Below are positions 1 through 11,902 of a stretch of DNA of 64,000 bases, piece after piece. The notes under the pieces are model-generated. The model was not told the origin of the DNA. It ran no database searches and saw nothing but the letters and a program-made list of their open reading frames with translations. The DNA comes from Opisthocomus hoazin (Eukaryota; Chordata; Aves; Opisthocomiformes; Opisthocomidae). The stretch is taken from NCBI RefSeq assembly GCF_030867145.1, contig NC_134441.1, forward strand, positions 7,194,992-7,258,991, written 5' to 3'. The stretch's first letter is position 1. Every line of letters starts with the position of its first letter. The position numbers and the translations under genes were made by a program.

Positions 1-2095
1 GATCTAGCACGGACAGTCAATAGTGTTATCAGACTAGGGGAAACTAAAAAAGGGGTGCCTTTGGCAAAGTAAGCCATGGCTGCTCAAGGAGGGCTCACCG
101 GCAGAGCCCCTTGCCGGGCTGCTGACCTGCAACGTGGAGCCAGCTCTCGGCTCCCTCCCCACGTTCCTCCAGGAGCCCGGTGAGATTAAAACCAGGAGCA
201 TTTAATTAGAACAGAGGCGACTTAAGACCGTCCCCGCACATCAGCCACTCTGCCAGCGGAGCTGCCCGTGCAGCTTTCCCCGCATTCATCAGCTCCTCAC
301 GCCGGGGTTGCTGCCCCAACACCGAGAACGAAGCCGAACCACGGCCGAGACCCAGAGCCGTGCTGCGGTGCGAAGTCCTGCCCTTGCCAAAGCGCTCTGC
401 GGCTCAGGGACTGTCCTGACAACGCGCTTGGGGGGCATGGAATCCCCTCGGCCTCCTTGGGAGCAACGCAGACCTTAACAGCATACTCGCTTGCGAGGTC
501 CGTCGCGTCTCCGGCGCCCGCACTGCTCTGCGAAGGGCTGGCTCTTAACGACCAGCACTGATGCGGATTTGCCTGGGATTGTCATTGAGACAATCTGTCC
601 GGGGCCGGTCCTCTGCCAGGGACACGGGCTCCTCGCATCGCCGAGCGCCAGCTCCCCAGCTACCGTCAAGAAGAGCACATAAGCCCTCAATACCAGCCTG
701 GAAGAAATCCCAAATTTGAGACCCTCAAGCTCTGTAGACTTTCCAGCAGTCACAAACATGTGTAATCCTACAAAACGATCACTCGACAGCACACCGACCC
801 ACAGCAGACCTGGAGTCTTCCTCTCGACAGGCCCACCGGTGGGACGCTCTCTTGGCCGACTCAAGAGGCTCGCTGCTAAGCTCCAGCAAAGGAGAAAAAA
901 GGAAAAGAAAAAGGCTGAGATCTACGGCAAACAGCTGCAGCTACCGAAAAAAAAGGGAGCTCACCAAAGGAGACGGGAGGGGATTCCTAGATGTCAGCAG
1001 GCAGGGAAATTCACCACCTGTTTCGCAAGGTTAGCAAGCTGCCAGCGCGTCCACTAATAGATCGTTAATAGAAGAACAGCGGGGTCTTTGTGTCAAAGGC
1101 AAATCCCCCACCTGCTGGGGGATGTAAATCTGAGCCCACCACCGGCAGCGGGTGCTGGACCCAGCTTTAAAGCGACTTTGAGCGGCCGCGGTTTTGCACA
1201 TTGCGTACTTTCCAAGACCTCGCTCAGGGCGACGTCGTAGGCGCGGAACGGCTGCTCCCCACGGGAAACCTAACGAAACCAACACCCGGGAACAGTCGGC
1301 CGGAGCGCAGGCACCGTGGTGGACGCCGGCAGAGCCCAGCCTGCAGGCCCTCGGAGAAGAGACCGGGTCACGGCGCCCGGCAAACGGCGCTCACACCATC
1401 GATGAACGAGAACGTGGGCACCTGCATCACCACTGCGGCAAAAAACCCAGGCCAGTTCACACACAGGAAGGGTCTCGCTTTCTCTCTTCTTCTCATCTCA
1501 CTCCTTCATGCTTCAACCCGAGCTGTGTTCGCACTGGATCAAAATAGCGCTGGTTAAAGCGCTTCTGGCGATGCTCTCACTCCAGTGTCTGACATTTAGA
1601 CCCACGTATCACCTTCAAACCACGCAGAGGTGGTCTGAAGGGAGCTGCAAACTAATTAAAATCTTCCCAGTGGCCACATCACAGATCAGCCTTACTCTTT
1701 GCAAACCAAAGAGTAAGGAGCCCAATCGACGGGCTAAGTTCTAGCAAAGCCTTCAGAGCAGCTTCACAGACCTTCGTGCGCCAGGGATGGAGCTGGACGA
1801 CAGGAGCCCCCAGTTACCACTGAACCAGCAAAACCAGTCCTCTGCGCTTCTGGTCAGGGTCTTCCCCGGGGAAACCTTTGCGCCACATATCCGGGGCATC
1901 ACCTTTGGGGTAATATTCTCCCTGCTCTTCGAGAAGCCATTTTACCACGTTTGCTACCCCTTTTTACCGCATTCGCTACCCCTCAGCAGCTGATGAAAGG
2001 AAGGGAATACTTTCCAGGGCTGGCTAGGGAACTGAGGACTCTTACTGGGGTTACTGTTGACACCACTTCTCCCTGTTTTCCTGAAACTCCCCCCA

Positions 2096-2833
2096 CAGAA
2101 TCCCAGAATCCCAGCATGGCAGGGGTTGGAAGGGCCCTCTGTGGGTCCCCCAGCCCAACCCCTGCCCAAGCAGGGTCACCCAGAGCAGGCTGCACAGCAC
2201 CGCGGCCAGGCGGGGCTGGAATATCTCCAGAGAAGGAGACTCCACAGCCTCCCTGGGCAGCCTGGGCCAGGGCTCCGTCACCCTCAGAGGGAAGAAGTTC
2301 TTCCTCGGGTTCAGCTGGAGCTTCCTCGGCTTCAGTTTGTGCCCGTTGCCCCTTGTCCTGTCACTGGGCACCACTGGAAAGCGTCTGGCCCCGTCCTCCT
2401 GACCCCCACCCTGCAGATATTTATGGGCATTTCTAAGGTCCCCTCGCAGCCTTCTCTTCTCCAGGCTGAACCAGCCCAGCTCCCTCAGCCTCTCCTCGTA
2501 GCAGAGATGCTCCAGTCCCCTCCTCATCCTCGCAGCCCTCCGCTGGACTCTCTCCAGTAGCTCCTCATCTTTCTGGAACTGGGGAGCCCAGCACTGGACA
2601 CAGCACTGCAGATGGGGCCTCACCAGGGCAGAGCAGAGGGGGAGGAGAACCTCCCTCGCCCTGCTGCCCACACTCCTCCTCATGCACCCCAGGATCCCAT
2701 TGGCCTTCTTGGCAGCCAGGGCACGCTGCTGGCTCATGGTCACCCTGTTGTCCCCCAGCACTCCCAGTCCCTCTCCGCAGAGCTGCTCCCCAGCAGGTCA
2801 CCCCCAGCCTGTACTGGTGCCTGGGGTTATAGG
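2096..2833 (-). repeat. CR1 LINE, 3' end (truncated)
   Basis: The minus strand reads part of the CR1 reverse-transcriptase ORF C-terminus ([47 protein letters not shown]). It ends in the typical TTGGAAGGG and GATTCTGGGATTCTG tail, which is seen reversed at 2096-2140. It is 5'-truncated, the usual outcome of CR1 retrotransposition. It lies in PPP3CC intron 1 in the same orientation as the gene. Confidence 0.95.
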
Positions 2834-4430
2834 ATAACGCTGCTGCCTTTACGTAGCCCGTTTCCTCGCTCCCGCTGCTTAACGATGTCTAACTCCATTA
2901 CCACCCAACACATCAACGCGCCGTACGGCGAGCAAGCGCGCCGGCCACCCCAACGCAACCTGCGGAGGAGCGCAAGGCATCGAACAGGGAACACCTGGAA
3001 AACCAGCCAAGTCGGGAAGGATCCCGGGCAAATATAGGTCTCCCCGGAGTATCTTTAGATTAGCAGGCGGCTCTGCCCCCACCGAGACCCCAGGATTTAC
3101 CTAAATAGCTCCCTTCATCACAAGCAGCCCAGCGTTCGCTGCTATTTTAAGCCAGCACCCTGCCCTACTTCCGAAGGAGCAGCCCGCCTTCTCCCGCCCG
3201 TGCATCCAAGCGAGCACCGGGAACGTCGCAGCTCGAGGAGACGAATTCTGCCCAGCTCTGCCTTCTCTTATTAAATGAAAAATACTATTTCAGCACGGCA
3301 CCGAGCTAACAGGGGCTCATTTGTTTTAACTGCTACAGAACGGACCCTCTGAGCAGCCAGCACAGCCTTGAACGGGGGGAACCTCTCGCTGGCTGACATC
3401 CAGATAGCGGGGAAACAGAAAAACCGCATTAAACGCGGGGGGCTCGACCTGCCCTCCTCTCCATCCCACCTCCAGCGCCGACCTGAAGCATCTGGTGTTA
3501 TTCTCAGAGGAAATAAGTAAAACAACCAGCCCAGTCTGCTTTCCCCGACACCTTATCGCAATTTTCTGAACGGGTTTTAGTACCCAAGGTAGCGCTGGGG
3601 TTTAGGTTTGGCCACCGGCGGTGGCACTGCTGTTCATGAGCACGGCAGAGGAACATCTCTGCCACCGGCCATAAAGAAACCTGGCTCTGGGGAGTTTCAG
3701 ACCCAGAAACGGGGTGCCACTGGCTCTGTTTGGCGCAGATGAGGGCTACAGGAAGCATGGAAGAGCTGAGCAGCTTGCGTTGCCCCAGGAGGTCTGCAGA
3801 AGGGCCGCTCAGCGCCGCGTTTGACTTCGGATTCATTTCTGGATGAAGTGCCACATGATCTGGCAGAATCAGCACCAATTCTGCAACAGCCGGTCTCGGC
3901 GCAGGCAGAACCATCCCGTTCACAAATAACAGAGCATCCCTCCTGCAAGAAAGACCCCCAGACTACCAGGGTCCCAAGTAAATCGGAGAGCTCCTGCGGG
4001 GTTCCTGCTGTAAGGGCTACCCGCGCTCCAGACCTTCTTGAGCTCTGTCCAGACGAGTTGCTGCACCATGACACAACTTGCTTTTTAGAGATCCCACCAC
4101 CGCATCTTGACTCAGGCGGCATTTGCACTTTTCCTCTGGCGTGCCCGAGGTCTGAGAGCATGCACCTTGGCCTTTTTATCTCCATTTTTAGCCATTTTCA
4201 CAGCTCTTTCCCCCCCCCAAGTATTCCTTGTTAGCTACAAAACGGCACCACTAAACAAGACAAACCAACTGAAGCATTAAAGACAACAAACACGAAACGA
4301 AGAGCAATCGCAGTGACGCCACTCCGTATTTCTTCTTTTCAACAACCACAATTTCCCTTGTATTTAAGATTCGCCTAAGCCCTCCTTTGCTTCGCTTGCA
4401 GTTACGAAGCTACTCTGACTTTTGTATCAG

Positions 4431-4560
4431 CGTGCTCAAGACCCGCCTGGACAAGGTCCTCTACAACCTACTGTAGGTGACCCTCCTTCGGCAGGAGGGT
4501 TGGACTAGATGACCCACAGAGGTCCCTTCCAACCCCTACCATTCTGTGATTCTGATTCTG
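4431..4560 (+). repeat. CR1 LINE 3' fragment
   Basis: About 130 bp of CR1 tail: CGCCTGGACAAGGTCCT, TTGGACTAGATGACC, then TCCCTTCCAACCCC and an ATTCTGTGATTCTG end repeat. It is heavily 5'-truncated and lies in PPP3CC intron 1, opposite to the gene. Confidence 0.93.
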
Positions 4561-5580
4561 TTACAAAAATTGTGCACAGCTCCCAACTGGAGCAAGCCCA
4601 ATGCTCAACCACCCAACTGCATCTCAGCAGTAGCAGCTTCTATTAAAAACAAGGTAAGCAGCAAGCTACACATTTTTCACAAACTGAAAGCATCTTCAGC
4701 CAGGAAGATGAGCTAGCACACCCTCTGAACCCTATCCACTCGGCAGCAGCGCGGGGGAAGCTCTTCCAAGCCTCTGAAGACAGCATTTATTCATCTGATG
4801 CCGGTTTTTGGCTCCCCAGAGGCACGGCTTCTGTTGAAGGCACCAGGAGCCTCGCTGAACAAATCCCGCGGGATCGGACTCCGTGCCTCCAGCAGCATCT
4901 CCGCCACGCTACAGAGGCACACGCTGGCTGCGTGGAGAGGAGAGGAGCCGCTCGCTGGGCGATTTCTGGTCGAGCGTGACCTCACCCGAGCTGAACACGC
5001 ACGTGGTACGAGATATTGCTGGGGTAAGCGCACTCAGATTGCCCCGCCGCTCCTTCACTCCCAGAAACCTTAATTAGATATTAAGCAGATGATCTACAAC
5101 AAATCCGGGGGGGTCACACCACGAACCAGACAGCTGATACGTAAGCGAGCAGCACATCAGGGGTCTTACATCCCCCCTCCCCCCAAGACTTTAAATGTCT
5201 TCCAGCCAGGAAAAAACCAAACCAGATACGCAGAAAGGTGCCTGAAAGAGCCCAAGTGCTCACGAAAGGACAGCAAAGCGCAAACTTGGAAAACCCACTT
5301 GTTTACAGGACACCTTCAGCTACGTGGTCTCACACCGGTCCCAGCTCTACCCCCACCGCACGATTCCTCAACCTCAACCCACCGACAGCGGCTCAGTCTG
5401 TCCATCCGCAGAGAAGCCGGAACCCAGCAGCGCTCCGTAAAGCGGAGCGCGGGCACTACCGAGCGGTGCGTGGGGCCGGCACGCCGCTGACTGCCGGCAA
5501 ACACGCAACGGCTGCCAAAAAGCGGGCGCCAGATCCCAGCCGCTCCTCGTCCACCAGCCTGGTAACACACACGTCTAGAA

Positions 5581-6047
5581 AATCACAGAATCACAGAATA
5601 GTAGGGGTTGGAAGGGACCTCTGTGGGTCACCCAGCCCAACCCCCTGCCCAAGCAGGGTCACCCAGAGCAGGCTGCACAGGACCTTGTCCAGGCGGGGCT
5701 GGAATATCTCCAGAGAAGGAGACTCCACAGCCTCCCTGGGCAGCCTGGGCCAGGGCTCCGTCACCCTCAGAGGGAAGAAGTTCTTCCTCACCTTCAGCTG
5801 GACCTTCCTCTGCCCCAGTTTGTGCCCATTGCCCCTTGTCCTGTCACTGGGCACCACTGAAAAAAGCTTGGCCCCATCCTCCTGACACCCACCCTGCAGA
5901 TATTTGTAGGCATTTATAAGGTCCCCTCTCAGCCTTCTCTTCTTCAGGCTGAACAAGCCCAGTTCCCTCAACCTCTCCTCGTAGGGGAGATGCTCCAGTC
6001 CCCTCACCATCCTCGTAGCCCTCTGCTGGGCTCTCTCCAGTAGCTCT
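5581..6047 (-). repeat. CR1 LINE, 3' end (truncated)
   Basis: The minus strand carries the CR1 RT C-terminal peptide ([33 protein letters not shown]) and the 3' tail. The element is about 470 bp, 5'-truncated, and lies in PPP3CC intron 1. It resembles the copy at 32424-33155 closely, so the two are probably the same CR1 subfamily. Confidence 0.95.
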
Positions 6048-8869
6048 AGACGCTTTGCTCTGGCTCAGCCAGGTGCGTAAATACCAATACCCCGGGGTTT
6101 TCAAGAATTTGTCATGGATGCAGCTGCAAACTGGGTGAGCTGGGTGGGTTTCCACCATGCAGCCGTGCTCACGAGTCTTTGGAAAGGATCCTCGCAGCAC
6201 AGGGCTACGCTTCCGCCGCCGCCGCTGCTCCCAGAGGACGTCCCACCTCGCAGGCGGGATTTGCTGGAGGTGGAACGAAGCAGGATCACTTCTGCGCAAC
6301 AAAAAGCTCTGCAGGTTTGTTTCCACGGAGCGCGGGGCGGGAAGCCACCCACCCTGCCCGAGTGCCGAGCTCGGGCAGCCAACCTACGCGCTTCAGGGGC
6401 ACTGCAGCAGCCCGAAGCATGGCACCCACCCGCCTGCAAAGCCCGTGCTTCCCGGGCTGGGGATCTGCCCGCTCATTCCAGCCCATCGTCGGGCCAGCGG
6501 CGATAACGGGGCCCAGCTCTTCACCCAGATTTCCAGCCGAACCGCCCCAAGTGCTCTCGTGGGAGCGCCAAGGCGTGAACGGTCTCGGTTAACGTCAGCC
6601 GTCGGTTTGCTGCCGGAACTGGGCTAGTGAAAAGCTGTTCTTGATGCACCCCAAAATTAGAGATTTTAATAATGAACATGAAGTCACCTGAGTACAAGTT
6701 TAAGCACAAAACTGGGGCAAATGGCAACACTGTATTTCTCCTGACTAAACATAATTACAGTTAACACTCCTGCAGGGCTCTAGAGATGTAAATATATAGG
6801 TTAAACATAGTTAAAATTCTACATCCTACTTAATTGTAGGCATTTCCAATGGAACGAAATTAGCTTTTATCTTCAGGTTTAAATTATTAATAACCGCGAA
6901 CAATGTCACCACCTTTAAACAATAATCACAGCCACGGAAGAAGCTATTCCTCCCCAGATTTCCAGAGGCACTCGAATCAGCGTCCCAAGCGTACCTGGGG
7001 GAAACCAAACGCTCCCCTCGACGAGTCCCCACTGCTCTCGGAGCATCGGTGCGCGGAGCGGGCTCCAGCCAACGCCGCCAGCCTCCACCCCACCTGGCTA
7101 CGGACTAATTACCAAAATTAGCGGGGGCCACTCGGATGCGGCAGGGTTGCCAAGCCCCCGAGCGGCGTCGGTAATTGCCGATGGGGTTTCCCGGGATCTG
7201 GAAGCCCCGGCAGCAGGGACGGCGCGTCGGTACGGACGACTCAGCTGAATCATAATGGCTGCATTGACATTACCTTCCCCGAACAAGGCCAACCTAAACA
7301 CACGCAGCTGCCTGGGATTTAGCAGGAGATTTACGGTTCGCACCGGCCACGCGGGCTGCCTGCAGACCTGCAAATCACCGAGCCACCCGCGCGGCTCTGG
7401 GGAAGACCCCAGGTCCCCCAAATCCGTAAGCCCCCCAGCCCTATTTCGAGCAGCACGCCGAAGGCAACGCACAAACAACACCCACGGGCAGCGCAGAGCT
7501 AACCAAGCCCGAGGGACCTCAGCGTCCAGCCTGCCACCCTAGCCCGCTTTCCCTTCGTTTGAGGCCACGGTTATTAACACCAAAAGCATGTGATCGGCCA
7601 CATGACAGGCTAAAAAAATCACTTGGACCCATGCAGAGGAGAAGGTAGGGACGGCAGCGTCCACCTCCCTGGCGGGCACACCTCCATGCCCGTATCTCAT
7701 ACCCACGCCGGGTAACGCGCTCCTTTCCTCATCCGGCTCGGGGCAGCGCGGCTGCCTGCAGCGATCCGAGCCATCCGGGCGAGAAGGTTTAATAACCGGG
7801 CGATTGTGTAACTCTGACAGCCGGGTGCCTCTCGGCTACGGCGGTGGGCGCCGAGCAAAAGTTTCGGCAAGCGAAGGCGCGCAGGGGATGTTCCCCGATG
7901 CGTGGGTACGATCATGGCACGAGATCAATTAGGGCAGCGAAATGTGCATCACGCGAGCCTCCTCCTAATCCAGGAGTTTCTCGGCTAACGTATCTCTCTC
8001 CTCGTTAACCGCTTCGGTGTCTCCTGCTCTTTCAAAAATAGTACCTGCTATAACGGGTGGCGAAGAGGGGGCCAGCTGGCACCCGCCCCGCGGCATCGGA
8101 CGGGGGGCCAAGGGCTCGGGGGGAGGCAAGAGGCTGCCGGGATGAGGGCAAGGTGGGCTCTGCCCCCCACCCAGGAGGGGGGAGGTGGAAAGAGGGCCCA
8201 GGCCAGCCCCCCCCTCCCACCACCAGCAGGGTCTCGGCACCCCGGGCTGGGGGGTGAGGGAGCACCACGCCTGCCTCGCTCCCCTCCAAGCCCCCTGCCC
8301 TCCTCCAGGCCGGGGACCCCCCCCAGGCAGGGCAGGGGTGTTGGTCCCCTCTTTACCCCCCCCTCCAAGCAATGTCCCCGTCCCCCCCGTGTGTCCCCCC
8401 AGCCCCAGGGCTTTGGGTCCCCCCCCAGCACCAGAGAAAGGTGGGGGGGGGGGCAGGATTGCTCATCCCCTTAGAGCGGGGGGGGGGCTGCGGGTCAACC
8501 CCCCCCCAAGCAGGTGCCCCCCCTCAGCTCCCCTTTAGAACAGAGACTCCCCCCCCCCCCAAGAGCAAAGGTCCCCCGAGCTCCCCTTTAGAACAGAGAC
8601 GCCCCCCCCCATGAGCAAAGGCCTCCCCAGGCTCCTCCGCCGGGCAAGCGCTGCCCCCCCTTCCCCCTCCAGCGCTCTCCCTGAGGCGGGGTGCCCCCCC
8701 CCCCCGGAACAGCCCCCCCCGCCGCTCCAGGCATTCCCCTTCCCGACCGCGGCTCCGCCAGCCCGGGGATACCCACCCAAAAACCGGGCATACCCCCCCC
8801 CCCAAAAACCGGGGATTACCCCCCCCCTTTCTCCTCAGCGCACCCCGCCCCGGCGCGCCCCCCGCGCAG

Positions 8870-9360
8870 GCAGGGGGCGCCCTCGCCGCCCCCGGCCCCT
8901 CACCCTTGACGATGCGCTCGGTGGTCGGCAGCTTGCCGTGGCCGCGCCCGGACATGGTGGCCGGCGGTCGGCGGCGGCCCCGCAGCCGGCCGCTCTCCCC
9001 GCCCCTCCCTCGCACCGAGGGGCTCGCCGCGGGGGTGCTCCCGGCGGGCCGGAGCGGGCCGGGGATCCGCTGGCTCGCCCCGCTCGGCGGCAGCTTCCGC
9101 GGCGCTCCGCTCCGCTCCCCTCCTCCCGCTTCCCCCCCCCCCCCAACCCCCTTCCCGCACGGCGACTGCGCAGGCGCCGCTCCGCGCCCGCCCCGCCCCG
9201 CCGCGCCTGCGCCCCGCGTCACGTGGGCGCTCCCCGGCTCCCTTCCTGGCGCCATCTTGGAGGGGAAGGGAGCGTTGCTAGGCGACGGGGGGGGGGGGGG
9301 GGGGCAACATGGCGGGAGGCCCGTGAGGCATGGGCGCGAAGGCCTTTCCCTCGGCACCTC
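8870..9360 (-). promoter_or_regulatory. PPP3CC: PPP3CC CpG-island promoter
   Basis: The stretch is extremely CpG-rich and surrounds the PPP3CC start codon. It contains GC boxes (CCCCGCCCCG near 9190), an NRF1-like TGCGCAGGCGC at about 9166-9176, an E-box CACGTG at 9220-9225, YY1-type motifs GCCATCTTGG (9251-9260) and ACATGGCGG (about 9307), and an RFX/X-box-like GTTGCTAGGCGAC (about 9274-9286). There is no TATA box at a convincing place. These motifs are seen in sequence; their use is inferred. The exact start site is unknown. Confidence 0.6.
8904..8955 (-). CDS. PPP3CC: PPP3CC coding exon 1 (calcineurin A gamma catalytic subunit), 5' part of gene only
   Basis: Calcineurin A is the Ca2+/calmodulin-activated Ser/Thr phosphatase that dephosphorylates NFAT and other cytosolic targets; PPP3CC is the gamma (testis-enriched) catalytic isoform. 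Only the first 17 codons are here. They read MSGRGHGKLPTTERIVK, which matches the start of human PPP3CC (MSGR, then TTDRVIK). The alpha and beta isoforms begin differently. The ATG is at 8955 in the middle of a CpG island. The exon ends AAGG before a GTGAGG donor at 8903-8902, giving phase 1 as in the human gene. The remaining exons should lie left of position 1, because no exon-2 peptide (VPFPP...) appears in 1-8900. Its position just downstream of SLC39A14 on the same strand matches mammalian synteny. Identity rests on a short peptide plus synteny. Confidence 0.85.
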
Positions 9361-10416
9361 CCCGCCACGGCCTCCCGGGCCCCTTTTCAGGGCCAGCAGA
9401 GGAGGGGGGAAGAAGCAGGTAAAAAATAAACCCCTGTTGCACCCTTCTGGCAGCGCAGGTTGGGAAGTCGGGCACCGGGCGGGCGGCCTGACAGCGTGAG
9501 GGAGCACAGACGAGCCTGAGGCTGGCTGAGGGCTGAGGGTGACCTCAGCCAGCACGGCTCGCAGGGTTTAACCTTTCTGCTCAGGTGGGTAACAGAGGTC
9601 GCAGGCATTCACCGAAACGCAAGGATTTTGCAGCAAAAAGCGGCCTCGATGCCCAGGCCGGGAGCGCTGCTGCCTGACGGCCCCCCTGGAAGGACTGAGC
9701 CAGCAGTGAGGAGGAGAGCGAGCAAGTCAGACGCATGCTGCGACCTTTCTTCCTTACCATAACATGCAGTTTTAAAAACCACCACAGAATTTCAAGACTT
9801 GTTTTCTTCAGCTGCAACGGGGTTTCTAAAAATTGCGCTTGCCACTCGGAGCTGGCAGCTTGAGGCTAAGAGTATATCAAAAGGCAAAAAAAAGTGAAGT
9901 AGAAGAGCAAAGTGTGCTTTTTGTTTTTTTTTTTTTGCTTTCCCTTCCCCTGCTGCAGGGTGGGGAGGCAAGGACACAAATAACGCTGCTCCGAGTCAGG
10001 CTCCCTCGTGTGAGCTGGAGAGGAATACAACATCCCTCCAACCCGCTGCGAAACCTCAGCCTCCCGCCAGCCAAACGTCAATGCTTGGAAATACATTAAA
10101 AAAAATGTCAAAAATAAAATTAAAAAGGGCTTTTTGACTCTTCAATGCAATTCCCGGAGCGCCCTGCCACGCGGGCAGGCGGGGGGGGTGTCAGTGCCAT
10201 CTTCCGTCGGCCGCGTCGCACTGCACAGCCCTGGAAATCGGGGCTGGAAAAGCGGGATTGCATCACCCAGCCCTTCCAGCCTGGCTCAAACCCTTCCTCT
10301 TGGAAAAATCCTGAGCCAGGGGAGCTCCCAGCCCTTCTGACCCCAACCAGCTCTGGCCACGGGGAGGTTTCTGCCGCTAGAGCACGCTTGCAGCCCTCCA
10401 TCATTACAGAATATAT

Positions 10417-10422
10417 TTTATT
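10417..10422 (-). terminator. SLC39A14: SLC39A14 polyadenylation signal
   Basis: On the minus strand AATAAA is followed by ATATATTCTGTAATG, about 3.2 kb after the SLC39A14 stop codon. It is the only canonical hexamer in a suitable AT-rich setting before the PPP3CC promoter. It implies a 3' UTR of roughly 13610-10400, leaving only about 1 kb to the PPP3CC promoter. Confidence 0.6.
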
Positions 10423-11670
10423 TATGGAATTTTAACAAATAACTTTACAATTCACATGACATAAGTTATGTTCTTTGTTTCAGTGTGTATCTCTTACAAC
10501 ACCTGAGTTACTGAAATACTGAGATGGAATGTGAGCTTCGAACCAGACACGGGAAGGGAAATATGGATTAAAAAAAAAAAAAATCTATAACAAGCTCGAT
10601 TTGGGTCGCTTTCCCTCCTCGTCCTCCCTCCTGCCCTATCTCTTCCCCGACGGCGGGTACCAGTCGGTCCGAGCCAGGGACAGGAGCTCCCTCCAGCCAG
10701 TCCTTTGGCAGAGGGAGGGCTCCTCTCTGCGAGGACCCTCGTTTCTCCGAGGGGTTTCAGCCCCCCTCCCAAACCTCTGATTTGCAGATGTCTCAAAGTC
10801 AACTCAGTTGGCAAGAAACAGGGTTAAACTTGAAACGAGAAGACGACGGACTCGCGATCCCCGCCGTGTGCTGAGGGCCCCATGCCAGCTCTGAGGAAGC
10901 CAAGCGTCAGTCCTTGCCCCGTTTCCAGCCCCCAGGGACGCAGCGGACCTCCCAGGCACAGCCTGCAACGCTTCGTGGTCCCCAGGGGACAGGCAGCCAA
11001 GACTTCCCCCCCTTCGCCTCCGACGCAGGGGCTTTTCCATCTCTGCGCCCTGCTGAACCGCTCCTGCCAGCCACGACTCAGCCCTGGCAGTGCTATGGCC
11101 GCCCTCTGCCCCGTGGAAAGCCGCCAGCAATACCGTGTTTTCCAAATACTTCCTTGCGAGAGAAGAGGGGGCACATGTGCCATTCAAAGGACTCAGTTTT
11201 TCCACATCGAGTTGGGCTGCTGCTCTCTCGAGCAGGGAAAGGGAGTTTCCAGTGCCAGCCTCCTCCCGACTACTGAAAAATAGCAGCAACCCAAAGCATG
11301 GGTAACGACCCCGAGGTGCTGCAGGGAGCCAGGACAGACCACGCTGCTCTGAGACGGCTCTGCCCCACGGACCAGCCACAGAGGGAAGAGCGACTGACCA
11401 GGACTGTCCGCACGAACAAGAGACACTGCACGGGATAAAGCAGAGCCCGTCTCTCCTCGAAGGCATCACCAACGGCAGCAAGCGGCCCGATGACTGTGCG
11501 GTACCTCTGGGTTGAAGGGTGCTCCCAAGCAGGCTCCCTGCTCCTCGACATGCTGATATTTAACCTCCTGGGTGCCAAGGGGACAAAGTAAATGCCTGGC
11601 CTAGCCAAAGCCACCCAGAGCAGAGGTGCTGATCCACGAGGATACTAGCAGTGCCACATCTCAACAGGCA

Positions 11671-11902
11671 GAGACCTAAGGACTTGGTGACAACTGCTAG
11701 GATCCTAAGAGGAACATCATCCAGCTGGAGACCTAAGGACTCGGTGACAACTGTTAGGATCCTAAGAGGAACATCATCCAGCTGGAGACCTAAGGACTCG
11801 GTGACAACTGTTAGGATCCTAAGAGGAACATCATCCAGCTGGAGACCTAAGGACTCGGTGACAACTGTTAGGATCCTAAGAGGAACATCATCCAGCTGGT
11901 AG
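11671..11902. repeat. 57-bp tandem repeat, 4 copies, in the SLC39A14 3' UTR
   Basis: Four nearly identical 57-bp units start GACCTAAGGACTCGGTGAC. The last three are virtually perfect; the first differs at a few positions. The period is divisible by three, so the plus strand stays open with a 19-residue repeated peptide, which I regard as accidental. The near-identity points to recent expansion. Confidence 0.92.

Larger units (their letters stand above)
1..8903 (-). other. PPP3CC: PPP3CC intron 1 (right-hand part)
   Basis: This is intronic sequence downstream of PPP3CC exon 1. I see three CR1 fragments (2096-2833, 4431-4560, 5581-6047), a C-rich zone at 8150-8870 leading into the CpG island, and an AT-richer unique stretch around 6640-6910. 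No further calcineurin exon, other coding exon or RNA gene could be supported on either strand. Short open frames here have no recognisable family signature. Confidence 0.6.
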
